A DNA stretch of 64,000 nucleotides from UBA7330 sp043554545 (GTDB taxonomy: Bacteria; Bacteroidota; Bacteroidia; Cytophagales; Cyclobacteriaceae). Below are positions 36,085 to 45,000 of this stretch, in pieces; position 1 is the first letter of the stretch; each line of letters opens with the position of its first letter. The stretch is from positions 3,224,001 through 3,288,000 of the forward strand of contig CP121337.1 of the NCBI GenBank assembly GCA_043554545.1, in the 5' to 3' direction. The translations under genes and the position numbers were made by a program. The notes under the pieces were generated by a model. It was not told the DNA's origin, did not search any database, and worked only from the letters and a program-made list of their open reading frames with translations.

Positions 36085-36843
36085 TTATTCACAGATTAGT
36101 TGGTTAGTAAATTTCACATTCACTCTTTCATAGGTGTTCCAACCTTTGTTTGGTAGCACCTTTGTATAGAAAAGTTTAAGTTTTCTGAATTTTTCTTCAT
36201 AATCCACGGGCATGCCAAATTCAATTTCCTGCTTGGTCACCTGTGGCAACATGGTCAATTCGCCATCTTTCTTCACGACAATCCCTGCTATCTGAGCCCT
36301 CCAGAATTCATTATCATCGATATACTGGAGCAGCTCCATCAGGTCTTTTCCATAATCGGTTTCGAGAATATTGTTGCCCCATGAAAACTTATGCTCCAGC
36401 TCGAGAATTAAAACCCGTGAGGTATGCTTGGAAATCGTGGGCAACAAGGTGCCACTTTCATCAATATATCTGTCTCCACCTCCTGAATCAAATATTCTGG
36501 CTAAAGGCCTGGCCTGTTGCACATGAATGCTCAGGTTACCCTGAATGTCTTTATATACCTGAGCATCTTTTACAAAAGGATGTGTTTCCACCCGATGCTC
36601 CAGGAGTTTTAAATCAATGTTTTCAATGGAAAGACCAAGCACATAATCACCTCCTTTGTCATTCATCAAGTCAACAATTTCTAATTGATCGATAAAGAAG
36701 TCACCTCGCTGATCTTCAATCTCCACATGGATGTTTCCAACCTGTCTGGATACATTTTTATATCCAGTCAACACCACCATTGTGGTCATCACGACAAACG
36801 AAATGGCAAAAAACAATATGGTCTTGATGTTATGCTTCAACAT
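36085..36843 (-). CDS. ftsQ: Cell division protein FtsQ/DivIB
   Basis: This 252-aa protein has a short cytoplasmic start, one membrane helix (ILFFAISFVVMTTMVVLTGY), a POTRA-like region (DQLEIVDLMNDKG, LEHRVETHPFVKDAQVYKDIQGNLSIHVQQARPLARIF) and a beta domain. It links early and late divisome proteins. It overlaps murC by 14 bases. The sequence is diverged from proteobacterial FtsQ, so the call relies on topology, the POTRA pattern and its place between murC and ftsA. Confidence 0.9.
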   Translation of the reverse strand: MLKHNIKTILFFAISFVVMTTMVVLTGYKNVSRQVGNIHVEIEDQRGDFFIDQLEIVDLMNDKGGDYVLGLSIENIDLKLLEHRVETHPFVKDAQVYKDIQGNLSIHVQQARPLARIFDSGGGDRYIDESGTLLPTISKHTSRVLILELEHKFSWGNNILETDYGKDLMELLQYIDDNEFWRAQIAGIVVKKDGELTMLPQVTKQEIEFGMPVDYEEKFRKLKLFYTKVLPNKGWNTYERVNVKFTNQLICE

Positions 36844-38215
36844 GTCTTTCGTTTAAGTAATAGGACTTAATCTTTTCCACTTCCCTGTCAATATCACCAG
36901 CACCTACCGTGAGCAATACTTCCGGGTTCTTTTGATTTATCACTTCGATCAACTCTTCTCGTTTACAAATCATTTTGTGCGCACTGTCGATCTTATCCAG
37001 TATGACCTCAGAGGTAATACCCGGGATCGGCTCTTCCCTTGCCGGATAGATATCCATAAGTATGATATCATCAGCCAGTGAAAGACTCTCCGCAAACCCA
37101 TCCTGAAAATCTTTCGTTCTGCTGTATAAATGAGGTTGAAAAATCGCCGTGATTTTTTTTCCCGGATAAAGGCTTCTGACGGATTTCAACAACGCTTTAA
37201 TTTCCGTCGGGTGGTGGGCGTAGTCATCGATGTAGACAGCATCTTCTGTGCGGATGATGTATTCGAACCTCCGCTTAACGCCTTTATATCCGGCAATCGC
37301 TTTCTTAATTTTTTCAGGTTCGATGCCATAATCCAGCGCGAGTGTTATCGCTGCGACTGCATTTTCTACGTTGTGATATCCGGGTACATATAGAGCAACA
37401 TCCTTTATTACTTCACTGCCATGATAATTGAAGTAGAATATGCCATTGGCAATCCTTAAAACTTTCGCCTGAACATCGCCGGTATCGATGCCATAGGTTG
37501 TATAGTGGAAATCAAGATGCTCAACGATGTTTTCAGCTGCATCCTTCTGGATCAATATTTTACCCTCCTTCTTCGTCTTTCTCAGAAACTCAGCAAAGGC
37601 CTCATGCATGATCGACTGATCTCCATAGATATCCAGGTGATCAGGGTCCACTGAAGTGATGATGGAATAGCTGGGTGATAACCGGTGAAATGATCGATCA
37701 AATTCATCCGCTTCAGCCACGACAGGTGCACTTTCATCCCCAATGATGAGGTTGCTGTCATAGTTGGTCATGATACCTCCTACAAAAGCAGAACAGCCTA
37801 CTGTCTCATGGAGGATATGAGCAATCATGCTGGAAGTAGTTGTTTTTCCATGCGTACCCCCTACCGCCACTGTCCAGTGACTTCTGGAGATGGTGCCCAA
37901 CATCTCCGCTCTTTTCATCAGGTTATATGCTCCTGATTTGAAGAAAACTAATTCCTTGTGTGTGGCAGGTATCGCCGGTGTATAAACAATGACCGAATGT
38001 TCTTTATCTGCTAAAACCTCTTTTGAGACCATTTCCAGATCGTCCGTATAATGGACATCCATTCCTTCGCTGACTAATCTTTTGGTCAGGGCAGTTTCAG
38101 TTTTGTCATAACCAGATACAGCAACACCGCGTTGGTTGAACCAGCGAGCCAAAGAACTCATGCCGATCCCGCCGATTCCGATGAAGTAGACGCTATGTAT
38201 CTGATTCAGGTTCAT
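36830..38215 (-). CDS. murC: UDP-N-acetylmuramate-L-alanine ligase MurC
   Basis: This 461-aa Mur ligase adds L-Ala to UDP-MurNAc. The N-terminal glycine-rich VYFIGIGGIGMSSLARWF (residues 9-26) binds UDP-MurNAc. The ATP loop is VGGTHGKTTTSSMIAHIL, and YIDDYAHHPTEIKALL is a strong MurC signature. Overlaps with murG (4 bases) and ftsQ (14 bases) point to tight co-translation. Confidence 0.98.
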   Translation of the reverse strand: MNLNQIHSVYFIGIGGIGMSSLARWFNQRGVAVSGYDKTETALTKRLVSEGMDVHYTDDLEMVSKEVLADKEHSVIVYTPAIPATHKELVFFKSGAYNLMKRAEMLGTISRSHWTVAVGGTHGKTTTSSMIAHILHETVGCSAFVGGIMTNYDSNLIIGDESAPVVAEADEFDRSFHRLSPSYSIITSVDPDHLDIYGDQSIMHEAFAEFLRKTKKEGKILIQKDAAENIVEHLDFHYTTYGIDTGDVQAKVLRIANGIFYFNYHGSEVIKDVALYVPGYHNVENAVAAITLALDYGIEPEKIKKAIAGYKGVKRRFEYIIRTEDAVYIDDYAHHPTEIKALLKSVRSLYPGKKITAIFQPHLYSRTKDFQDGFAESLSLADDIILMDIYPAREEPIPGITSEVILDKIDSAHKMICKREELIEVINQKNPEVLLTVGAGDIDREVEKIKSYYLNERHVEA

Positions 38216-39288
38216 TTGATCAATTCGATAATTTCTTTTGCAATTCGTCCGGAAGCATCTTTCAAAGCCATCTGGTGAATGCTTTCTGATAATTGTTTCC
38301 TTTTCTTTTTATCCGCTAAAAGATCGATGGCTTTGTCTACCAACTTTTCTCTGCTTTCCGCATCTTTTACCAATAGTGCGGCCTCCTGCTTTACCAGGGC
38401 CATCGCATTTTTAGTCTGGTGATCCTCCGCCACATTGGGAGAGGGCACCAGGATACTGGCTTTACCCGTCAGCATCAATTCCGCTATGGAAAGTGCTCCA
38501 GCTCTGGAAATCACTGCATCTGCTACGGCATATCCGTAGTGCATTTCTTTCAGGAAAGCCATGATCCGAATATTTTCATTTTCCTGAACCTGCTCCTTGA
38601 GCTCGTCATAATAAAATGCTCCGGTCTGCCAGATCAGCTGAATGTCTTTTGCCTGAATTCGGGCGATCCCTTTTAGTACAGATTCATTGATCGTGCGCGC
38701 TCCCAGGCTGCCACCGATGACCAGGAGGGTTTGTTTCTTTTCATCCAGCCCAAAAAACCGGAATGCCTCAGCCCTTTTTGATTGATCCAGCTCCAGGTTG
38801 CTTCTCACCGGATTACCCGTAAGCACCAGTTTATCAGCAGGGAAGTACCTGTCCATCTCCGGATAAGCCACACAGATCCGATCTGCTCTTTTGGACAGCC
38901 ATTTATTCGTCAGTCCTGCATAGGAATTTTGCTCCTGAATAACAGTAGGTACCCCTTTGGAATTAGCCACGAATAGCAGGGGCCCACTTGCATAACCACC
39001 CACACCGACCACGGCGTCAGGCTTAAATTTCTTGAGTAAGCTATTAGCCTTGAAAAGGCTGGCAATCACTTTGATCGGAAACAGCAGGTTTTTGATGGTT
39101 AACCTCCTTTGAAGCCCGCTGATCCATAACCCCTCGATCTTAAATCCAGCTTCCGGTACCTTCTGCATCTCCATCTTGCCTTTGGCACCAACAAATAGGA
39201 TCTCCACCTCCTTCAACATTTGTTGAAGCGACTGGGCAATAGCTATTGCCGGGTAGATGTGTCCGCCTGTTCCGCCTCCGCTGATCAT
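38212..39288 (-). CDS. murG: MurG, lipid II synthase (GlcNAc transferase)
   Basis: This protein of at least 358 aa transfers GlcNAc to lipid I at the inner membrane. It has SGGGTGGHIYPAIAIA at the start, VGVGGYASGPLLF, IQEQNSYAGLTNKWLSKRA and RAGALSIAELMLTGKASILVP. The only ATG (39288) begins directly at ISGGGTGGH and clips the first Rossmann strand. The frame stays open 17 codons upstream to the ftsW stop and encodes KRKYRI just before. The real start may therefore be a rare codon such as ATT (39333 or 39324). An AAAGGA lies just upstream. Confidence 0.95.
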   Translation of the reverse strand: MISGGGTGGHIYPAIAIAQSLQQMLKEVEILFVGAKGKMEMQKVPEAGFKIEGLWISGLQRRLTIKNLLFPIKVIASLFKANSLLKKFKPDAVVGVGGYASGPLLFVANSKGVPTVIQEQNSYAGLTNKWLSKRADRICVAYPEMDRYFPADKLVLTGNPVRSNLELDQSKRAEAFRFFGLDEKKQTLLVIGGSLGARTINESVLKGIARIQAKDIQLIWQTGAFYYDELKEQVQENENIRIMAFLKEMHYGYAVADAVISRAGALSIAELMLTGKASILVPSPNVAEDHQTKNAMALVKQEAALLVKDAESREKLVDKAIDLLADKKKRKQLSESIHQMALKDASGRIAKEIIELIK

Positions 39289-39339
39289 GATCCGATATTT
39301 CCGTTTTGTCTCGATTGCTTCAATATTTTCAATGTTCCT

Positions 39340-40506
39340 TTAAGCTGCTTGTTTTACTCTTTCCTTTAACTGGTTACCCGATTGTAATCCCATATCTCCG
39401 ATCTCACCTCTGCTCACACTCAGGATGATCCCAACGGCAAGACCTGTAAATAGCTGAGAAGTACCTCCCATACTGAAAAGTGGAAGTGGTAAACCCGTGA
39501 TAGGTCCCAGTCCTACGGTAACTCCCATGTTCACAAAAGCCTGCATCACCAGTGCAAATGACAAGCCCGCCGAAAGCAGTCCTCCATATGCCCGTTCACT
39601 TTCTGCAGCCGCCTTCATTCCACGATAGAGCAGCGCCAGAAAGAGCAGCATGACGACCACTCCTCCAATCATGCCATATTCTTCGATGATAATTGCATAA
39701 ACAAAATCAGAGTATGGGTGAGGCAAATAGTTTCTTTGATCGCTTTGGCCTGGACCTTTACCAAAAAGTCCGCCGGTAGCGATGGCAATGTTGGCTTGTT
39801 TCTCCTGGTAGGGAACCTCTGTTTTATCCATGAAATCGGTAATCCGGTGTAAGGCTGTTTCACCTCTTTGTCCTACCATCAGGGAAATTGATCCGGAGCA
39901 AAAGCCGATAATCATCAGGATCAGTATATATTTCATCGGAACCCTTCCAATAAACAATACCAGCATACAGGTCATAAACAGCAGCACGGCCGTTGATATG
40001 TTGGTCATGGCGATTAATCCACAGATTAATCCTACCCACAAAAGCATTGGTATGATCGATTTTTGAAAGTTTTCAATGTCCTGTTGCTTCTTGGAAAGCA
40101 TACTTGTCAGTGTCACTAACAGCGCCAGCTTAGCTAAATCAGAAGGCTGGAAACCTTGATTGATCACAGGTATGGTGATCCACCTGGATGCCTCGTTCAC
40201 ACTGGTTCCAAACATCCATGTGATGAGCAGCAATGGAGCTGAAACCCACAGTAGCAGTTTTGATATCCTGGAATAATAACGATAGTCAATCCGGTGAGCA
40301 ACCCACATGGCTACCAGACTGAGAAATACCAGGAAGGCATGCTTATATAAGTAATACTCCGTATTCCCCGCTTCCATCCGGTAGGCAAGACTCCCTGTAG
40401 AGCTATACACCACCAGGATGCTCCAAATGGAAATCACAAATACAATGAACCAAATGACGGAATCACCTTTCAGGTTTCTATAGGCCCAATCTCTAATTAC
40501 ATTCAT
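39340..40506 (-). CDS. ftsW: SEDS-family peptidoglycan polymerase FtsW
   Basis: This 388-aa membrane protein has about ten helices. Typical segments are VVYSSTGSLAYRM, RWITIPVINQGFQPSDLAKLALL, HPYSDFVYAIIIEEYGMIGG and the late GLPLPLFSMGGTSQLFTGLAVG. It polymerises glycan strands at the septum with its class B PBP partner FtsI. It overlaps murD by 4 bases and precedes murG by 51 bases. Confidence 0.97.
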   Translation of the reverse strand: MNVIRDWAYRNLKGDSVIWFIVFVISIWSILVVYSSTGSLAYRMEAGNTEYYLYKHAFLVFLSLVAMWVAHRIDYRYYSRISKLLLWVSAPLLLITWMFGTSVNEASRWITIPVINQGFQPSDLAKLALLVTLTSMLSKKQQDIENFQKSIIPMLLWVGLICGLIAMTNISTAVLLFMTCMLVLFIGRVPMKYILILMIIGFCSGSISLMVGQRGETALHRITDFMDKTEVPYQEKQANIAIATGGLFGKGPGQSDQRNYLPHPYSDFVYAIIIEEYGMIGGVVVMLLFLALLYRGMKAAAESERAYGGLLSAGLSFALVMQAFVNMGVTVGLGPITGLPLPLFSMGGTSQLFTGLAVGIILSVSRGEIGDMGLQSGNQLKERVKQAA

Positions 40507-41879
40507 GACTTTACTTTTTTTCGTTTACTCAATGACTTCACAGCTTCCTTAAACTGATCTCCTCTGTCCTCATAATTTTTAAATAAGTCAAAGCTTGCGC
40601 AGGCGGGGGAAAGCAATACCACATCCCCGGGCTTTGCATGCTCAAAAGCCATTTGCACGGCTTCGATGATGTTGTCTGTCTGCAGCAATTCAACTTTTCC
40701 TTCAAAATGTTTTCTTAGGGGTTTGTTATTTAACCCCAGGCTGACCAGCAGCTTCACTTTTTCACTAACCAGGTCATCTAGTAGGCCATAGTCATTGCCC
40801 TTGTCTATGCCACCTGCAATCCAGATCACTCGCTCTCTCATGCCATCCAGGGCGTAGAAAACAGCGTCGATGTTCGTTGCTTTGGAATCATTGATGAATT
40901 TTATTCCATCTATCTCCGCCACCGGCTCCAGCCGATGAGGCGCATTTTTAAAAGACTTCAAACCGCTTAAAATTTCTTTGATGGACACCTCAACATACAA
41001 GGCACAAAGTACCGCGGCCATGGTATTGACCATGTTGTGCTTCCCGATCAGTGAGATCTCAGAGACCGGTATTTTGTGATGTTTTTTATCGGCGTTGAAG
41101 TCATAATTGAAGATCAAATGTTCATCATCCAGATAAGCATGCCATTTATTATTTCGAGTGGCAGAGATGGCAAAAAGACAAGCTTCTATGTTACGTCTGG
41201 CCAGTTCTTCTGAAATGGGTTCATTGTCCGCGCAGTAGATGAAACACTCTTCCTTCGTTAGGTTTTCGGTGATCCGGAATTTGGAGGAAATGTATTTCTC
41301 CATGCTATGCTCGTACCTATCCAGGTGGTCCGGAGTAATGTTTAATAGCACAGCTACTTTTGGTTTAAACTCCACGGTCCCATCCAACTGAAAACTGCTC
41401 ACTTCCACTACATAATAATCATATCCTCCCTCAGCTACCAGACCAGCAAAGCTTATTCCGACGTTTCCTCCCATGGCCACGTTTAGCCCTGCCTCTTTTA
41501 GCAGGTGGTAAGTGAGGAGCGTAGTCGTAGTCTTGCCGTTGGTGCCTGTGATAGCGATTACTTTTTCATTTTCGCTCAGGTTGTTATAGGCAAACTCGAC
41601 CTCTGAAATAACAGGTATACCTTTGGCTATCGCTTCAACCACTATTTTTGCCGTATCCGGAATACCAGGGCTTTTCACAATGATGTCGGCAGCCAAAATC
41701 TTTTGGGAGTCATGTCCTTCTTCTTCAAACTCCACATCCAGCGATTTAAGGTTCTGCTGAGCATCCCTGGAAATCTTTCCGTAATCAGACACAAAAATCT
41801 CATATTGCAGCTTTGCTGCAAGTTTGGCAGCTCCCAAGCCACTCTCCCCCGCGCCCAATATGGTAATTCGTTTACTCAT
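40503..41879 (-). CDS. murD: UDP-N-acetylmuramoyl-L-alanine-D-glutamate ligase MurD
   Basis: This 458-aa ligase adds D-Glu. The N-terminus KRITILGAGESGLGAAKLA and the ATP loop VIAITGTNGKTTTTLLTYHLL are clear. FINDSKATNIDAVFYAL and VVLLSPACASFDLFKNYEDRGDQF are strong MurD signatures. ATG at 41879 was chosen over the preceding TTG at 41882. The start overlaps the end of the upstream unknown gene by 8 bases (ATGAGTAA). Confidence 0.97.
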   Translation of the reverse strand: MSKRITILGAGESGLGAAKLAAKLQYEIFVSDYGKISRDAQQNLKSLDVEFEEEGHDSQKILAADIIVKSPGIPDTAKIVVEAIAKGIPVISEVEFAYNNLSENEKVIAITGTNGKTTTTLLTYHLLKEAGLNVAMGGNVGISFAGLVAEGGYDYYVVEVSSFQLDGTVEFKPKVAVLLNITPDHLDRYEHSMEKYISSKFRITENLTKEECFIYCADNEPISEELARRNIEACLFAISATRNNKWHAYLDDEHLIFNYDFNADKKHHKIPVSEISLIGKHNMVNTMAAVLCALYVEVSIKEILSGLKSFKNAPHRLEPVAEIDGIKFINDSKATNIDAVFYALDGMRERVIWIAGGIDKGNDYGLLDDLVSEKVKLLVSLGLNNKPLRKHFEGKVELLQTDNIIEAVQMAFEHAKPGDVVLLSPACASFDLFKNYEDRGDQFKEAVKSLSKRKKVKS

Positions 41880-42249
41880 CAAATGCGTCTAGTTTCAAAC
41901 GTTTTTCTAATACCTGATCACAGCACAGTGAAAAGAAGGAAAGCATTTCGTATCCATACTTGATAAAGTCCGTGATCGGGACATATTTCTTTTTCCTATT
42001 GGCAACATCCAATCGATCCAGGATGTAGATAATCTCATCCATCTCATATTCTGCCGCATTCATGGCGCCGGATATTGCTCCCTCACCTTTTGCGGCCAAT
42101 AGCTGAGTGAATGTCTTTTCGAGCCGTTTAGACCTCCTGATAAGCACTGATGAGTATTCCAACAAGCTCCCAATAGGCAGCAAGTCAGGTAATGCAGCCG
42201 CCTTTTGCTGAAATTTTTCATTTAAATGTGTCAACTGTTCCAAGGTCAT
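41872..42249 (-). CDS. Unknown 125-aa helical protein inserted in the dcw cluster
   Basis: This small soluble protein looks fully helical (LTHLNEKFQQKAAALPDLL, LIRRSKRLEKTFTQLLAAKG, AAEYEMDEIIYILDRLDVANRKKKY, IKYGYEMLSFFSLCCDQVLEKRL). There is no signal peptide or known catalytic motif. It lies 3 bases after mraY and overlaps murD by 8 bases, so it is expressed in step with wall-precursor enzymes. The usual occupant of this slot in other phyla, murF, is about 450 aa and unrelated. I do not recognise the family. A regulatory or scaffolding role in precursor synthesis is possible. Confidence 0.75.
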   Translation of the reverse strand: MTLEQLTHLNEKFQQKAAALPDLLPIGSLLEYSSVLIRRSKRLEKTFTQLLAAKGEGAISGAMNAAEYEMDEIIYILDRLDVANRKKKYVPITDFIKYGYEMLSFFSLCCDQVLEKRLKLDAFDE

Positions 42250-42252
42250 GAA

Positions 42253-43431
42253 TTATCTCAGTTTTAAGGTTGCTAGTGTTAAGATGGCCAGTAAGACACC
42301 AGAGGTCCAGAATCTTGTTACAATTTTGGCTTCATGAAACCCCTTCATCTGATAGTGATGATGTAGCGGTGACATAAGGAAAATTCTTTTGCCTTCTCCG
42401 TATTTCTTCCTGGTGTATTTGAAGTAGGCGACCTGTAGTATGACTGATAAGTTTTCAATGAGAAAAATTCCACATAGGACAGGGATTAACAATTCTTTTC
42501 TGATCACAAATGCCAATACGGCGATGATCCCTCCAATAGAAAGACTTCCTGTATCGCCCATAAATACCTGAGCCGGGTACGAGTTATACCACAAGAATCC
42601 GATACATGCACCTACAAATGCTGCACTGAAGATCACCAGCTCTCCTGAATTGGGGATAAAAGCAATGTTTAAGTACTCAGCGAAAATGGCGTTACCGGAG
42701 AGGTAGGCCAGTATGCCGAGCGTCAGTCCTATGATCGCTGAAGTTCCTGCAGCCAGCCCATCGAGGCCATCTGTCATGTTAGAACCGTTTGATACCGCAG
42801 TAATGATAAAAATGACGACCAGTACATAGATGATCCAGGTGTAGTCTGTCAAAAAATCGGGAAGTAACCAGCTGTATTGAAATTCATTTCCTTTGATAAA
42901 AGGTAGTGTGGTGACGATCGCATCGCTGTTAATGATTCCTGCAAAATTTATATCCGGAAGCAATACATCCTGATGCCATACCATGACAAAGCCTACGACC
43001 AGACCGAGGATTACCTGACCAATAATCTTGAAATGGCCTCGGAGCCCTTCCTTATTCTTTTTCTTGACTTTGAGGTAGTCATCAATAAACCCAATCATTC
43101 CCATCCAGGCGGCTGTGACTAGTAAAAGGATCACATAAATATTCGCGATTTTCGCAAAAAGTAAAGTAGGAATGATGACTGCAGCCAGGATGATCAGCCC
43201 ACCCATGGTCGGAGTCCCCTGTTTTTTCATCTGACCTTCCAGGCCAAGGTCACGAATACTTTCGCCCAATTGATTCTTTTGAAGCGCTTTGATGATGTAT
43301 TTCCCAACGAAAATAGTGATGAGCAAAGAAAGAAACGCAGCCATACCTGCCCTGAAGGAGATGAAACGAAAAACCGTCGCTCCCATCAGGTCAAATTCTT
43401 GTTGTAAATAATCAAACAGGTAATACAGCAT
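42253..43431 (-). CDS. mraY: Phospho-N-acetylmuramoyl-pentapeptide transferase MraY
   Basis: This 392-aa membrane enzyme makes lipid I. It has about ten helices, KKQGTPTMGGLIIL, the catalytic-region MIGFIDDYLKVKKKNKEGL, SNGSNMTDGLDGLAAGTSAI and the C-terminal IFLMSPLHHHYQMKGFHEAKIVTRFW. It is slightly longer than the typical 360 aa because of an insertion near residues 160-180, as often seen in Bacteroidota. A 111-base gap separates it from murE. That gap includes GCAAAGACGCAAG-type repeats but no clear promoter. Confidence 0.98.
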   Translation of the reverse strand: MLYYLFDYLQQEFDLMGATVFRFISFRAGMAAFLSLLITIFVGKYIIKALQKNQLGESIRDLGLEGQMKKQGTPTMGGLIILAAVIIPTLLFAKIANIYVILLLVTAAWMGMIGFIDDYLKVKKKNKEGLRGHFKIIGQVILGLVVGFVMVWHQDVLLPDINFAGIINSDAIVTTLPFIKGNEFQYSWLLPDFLTDYTWIIYVLVVIFIITAVSNGSNMTDGLDGLAAGTSAIIGLTLGILAYLSGNAIFAEYLNIAFIPNSGELVIFSAAFVGACIGFLWYNSYPAQVFMGDTGSLSIGGIIAVLAFVIRKELLIPVLCGIFLIENLSVILQVAYFKYTRKKYGEGKRIFLMSPLHHHYQMKGFHEAKIVTRFWTSGVLLAILTLATLKLR

Positions 43432-43542
43432 CTTTACTTATTAATCTCGTTTATGTTTCCTTTCGAACGCTTGTGACCATCCATTGCATGGATTAACCGC
43501 AAAGACGCAAGGTGATTCGCAAAGGGCGCTATGGTTTTCATT

Positions 43543-45000
43543 TTATTGATCACTTAACATTTTCATCAATACTTCCCGGTCATCAAAATGATTTCTTACT
43601 CCTTTCACTTCCTGGTAGGTCTCATGACCCTTACCGGCCACCAACACAATGTCTCCCTTCCCGGCCAGGTTGCAGGCTGTACGTATGGCCTCCTTCCGGT
43701 CAGAAATGATCATGGTTTTCCGTTGTTCTGTCTTGCCAATCCCAGCCATCATCTCATCCAGTATCACCTGAGGGTCTTCATCCCTTGGGTTGTCTGAGGT
43801 CAAAATCACTTTGTTGCTATAAGAAGCGGCGAGCTTACCCATGACCGGCCGCTTGGTCTTGTCCCGATTTCCTCCACAGCCTACCACGGTGACCAATGTT
43901 TCCTGATGTGTTCTTAACTTCTCAATGGTCTTCAATACATTTTCCAATGCATCCGGAGTGTGTGCATAATCCACTATAGCCAGGATACTTTGATCATTAG
44001 CCACCAGCTCAAACCGACCGCGTGCCCCTCTTAACAAGGAGAGTGCCGTCATGACCTCTTCCTTTTCTTCTCCCAGCAACAAGGCCGTACTATATACAGC
44101 AAGCAGGTTATAGGCATTAAAATCACCAATCATCCGGAACCAGGCATTGGTGCCATCCAGGTCGAGCTCCAAACCCTGAAGCGTGTTGTGGATGACTTTG
44201 GCCCGGTAGTCAGACATGCCTTTTAAGGAATAAGTATTTTTGGAGGCTTTGGTATTTTGCAACATCACCATCCCCCGCTTGTCATCCTGATTGATCAAGG
44301 CAAACGCCTCCTTCGGCAATCCATCAAACAATAATTTCTTGGCCCTGATATATTCCTCAAAAGTTTTGTGGTAATCCAGGTGGTCATGCGTAATGTTGGT
44401 GAAGACACCACCACTAAAGGTGATACCAGCGACCCGTTGCTGAATCAGTGCATGTGAACTGACTTCCATGAAGCAATGGGTGCATTTTGCCTTAACCATT
44501 TCGCTTAAGAGCTGATTAAGCTGGATGCTATCAGGGGTTGTGAATTGTGCTGGTAGGACTTTGTCATCAATTTTATTCTCAACGGTCGATAGCATCCCCA
44601 CTTTGTACCCAAGGTTTTTGAAAAGATCAAAAAGCAAGGTCACCGTTGTGGTCTTACCGTTGGTACCCGTCACTCCTACCAGTTTTAATTTCTTAGCTGG
44701 ATGGTCGTAAAAGTTTGAAGCGATGATACCGACTGCCTGCGCACTGTTGTCAACAGAGACATAGGTCACCCCTTCGTGTATCTTTTCCGGAAGGGTTTCA
44801 CAAACAATCGCCGCAGCACCTGACTCAACCGCCTGGCTGATGTAGGCATGACCGTCTACCGTCAAACCTGCAATGGCCACAAACAAGGTATGCTTCTTTA
44901 CCTGCCTGGAATCGAAAGTAACTTCCGCTATCTCAGCTTCCCTGTCTCCATGGATCTCATTGAGCGAAACGCCAAACAATATGTCTTTTAGCAAGTTCAT
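43543..45000 (-). CDS. murE: MurE, meso-diaminopimelate-adding ligase
   Basis: This 485-aa Mur ligase has the ATP loop LVGVTGTNGKTTTVTLLFDLF, MEVSSHALIQQRVAGI and FNAYNLLAVYSTALLLG. The specificity motif DNPRDEDP near residue 408 is the form associated with meso-diaminopimelate, so the wall should be of the DAP type. Its start overlaps the ftsI stop by 4 bases. Confidence 0.97.
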   Translation of the reverse strand: MNLLKDILFGVSLNEIHGDREAEIAEVTFDSRQVKKHTLFVAIAGLTVDGHAYISQAVESGAAAIVCETLPEKIHEGVTYVSVDNSAQAVGIIASNFYDHPAKKLKLVGVTGTNGKTTTVTLLFDLFKNLGYKVGMLSTVENKIDDKVLPAQFTTPDSIQLNQLLSEMVKAKCTHCFMEVSSHALIQQRVAGITFSGGVFTNITHDHLDYHKTFEEYIRAKKLLFDGLPKEAFALINQDDKRGMVMLQNTKASKNTYSLKGMSDYRAKVIHNTLQGLELDLDGTNAWFRMIGDFNAYNLLAVYSTALLLGEEKEEVMTALSLLRGARGRFELVANDQSILAIVDYAHTPDALENVLKTIEKLRTHQETLVTVVGCGGNRDKTKRPVMGKLAASYSNKVILTSDNPRDEDPQVILDEMMAGIGKTEQRKTMIISDRKEAIRTACNLAGKGDIVLVAGKGHETYQEVKGVRNHFDDREVLMKMLSDQ

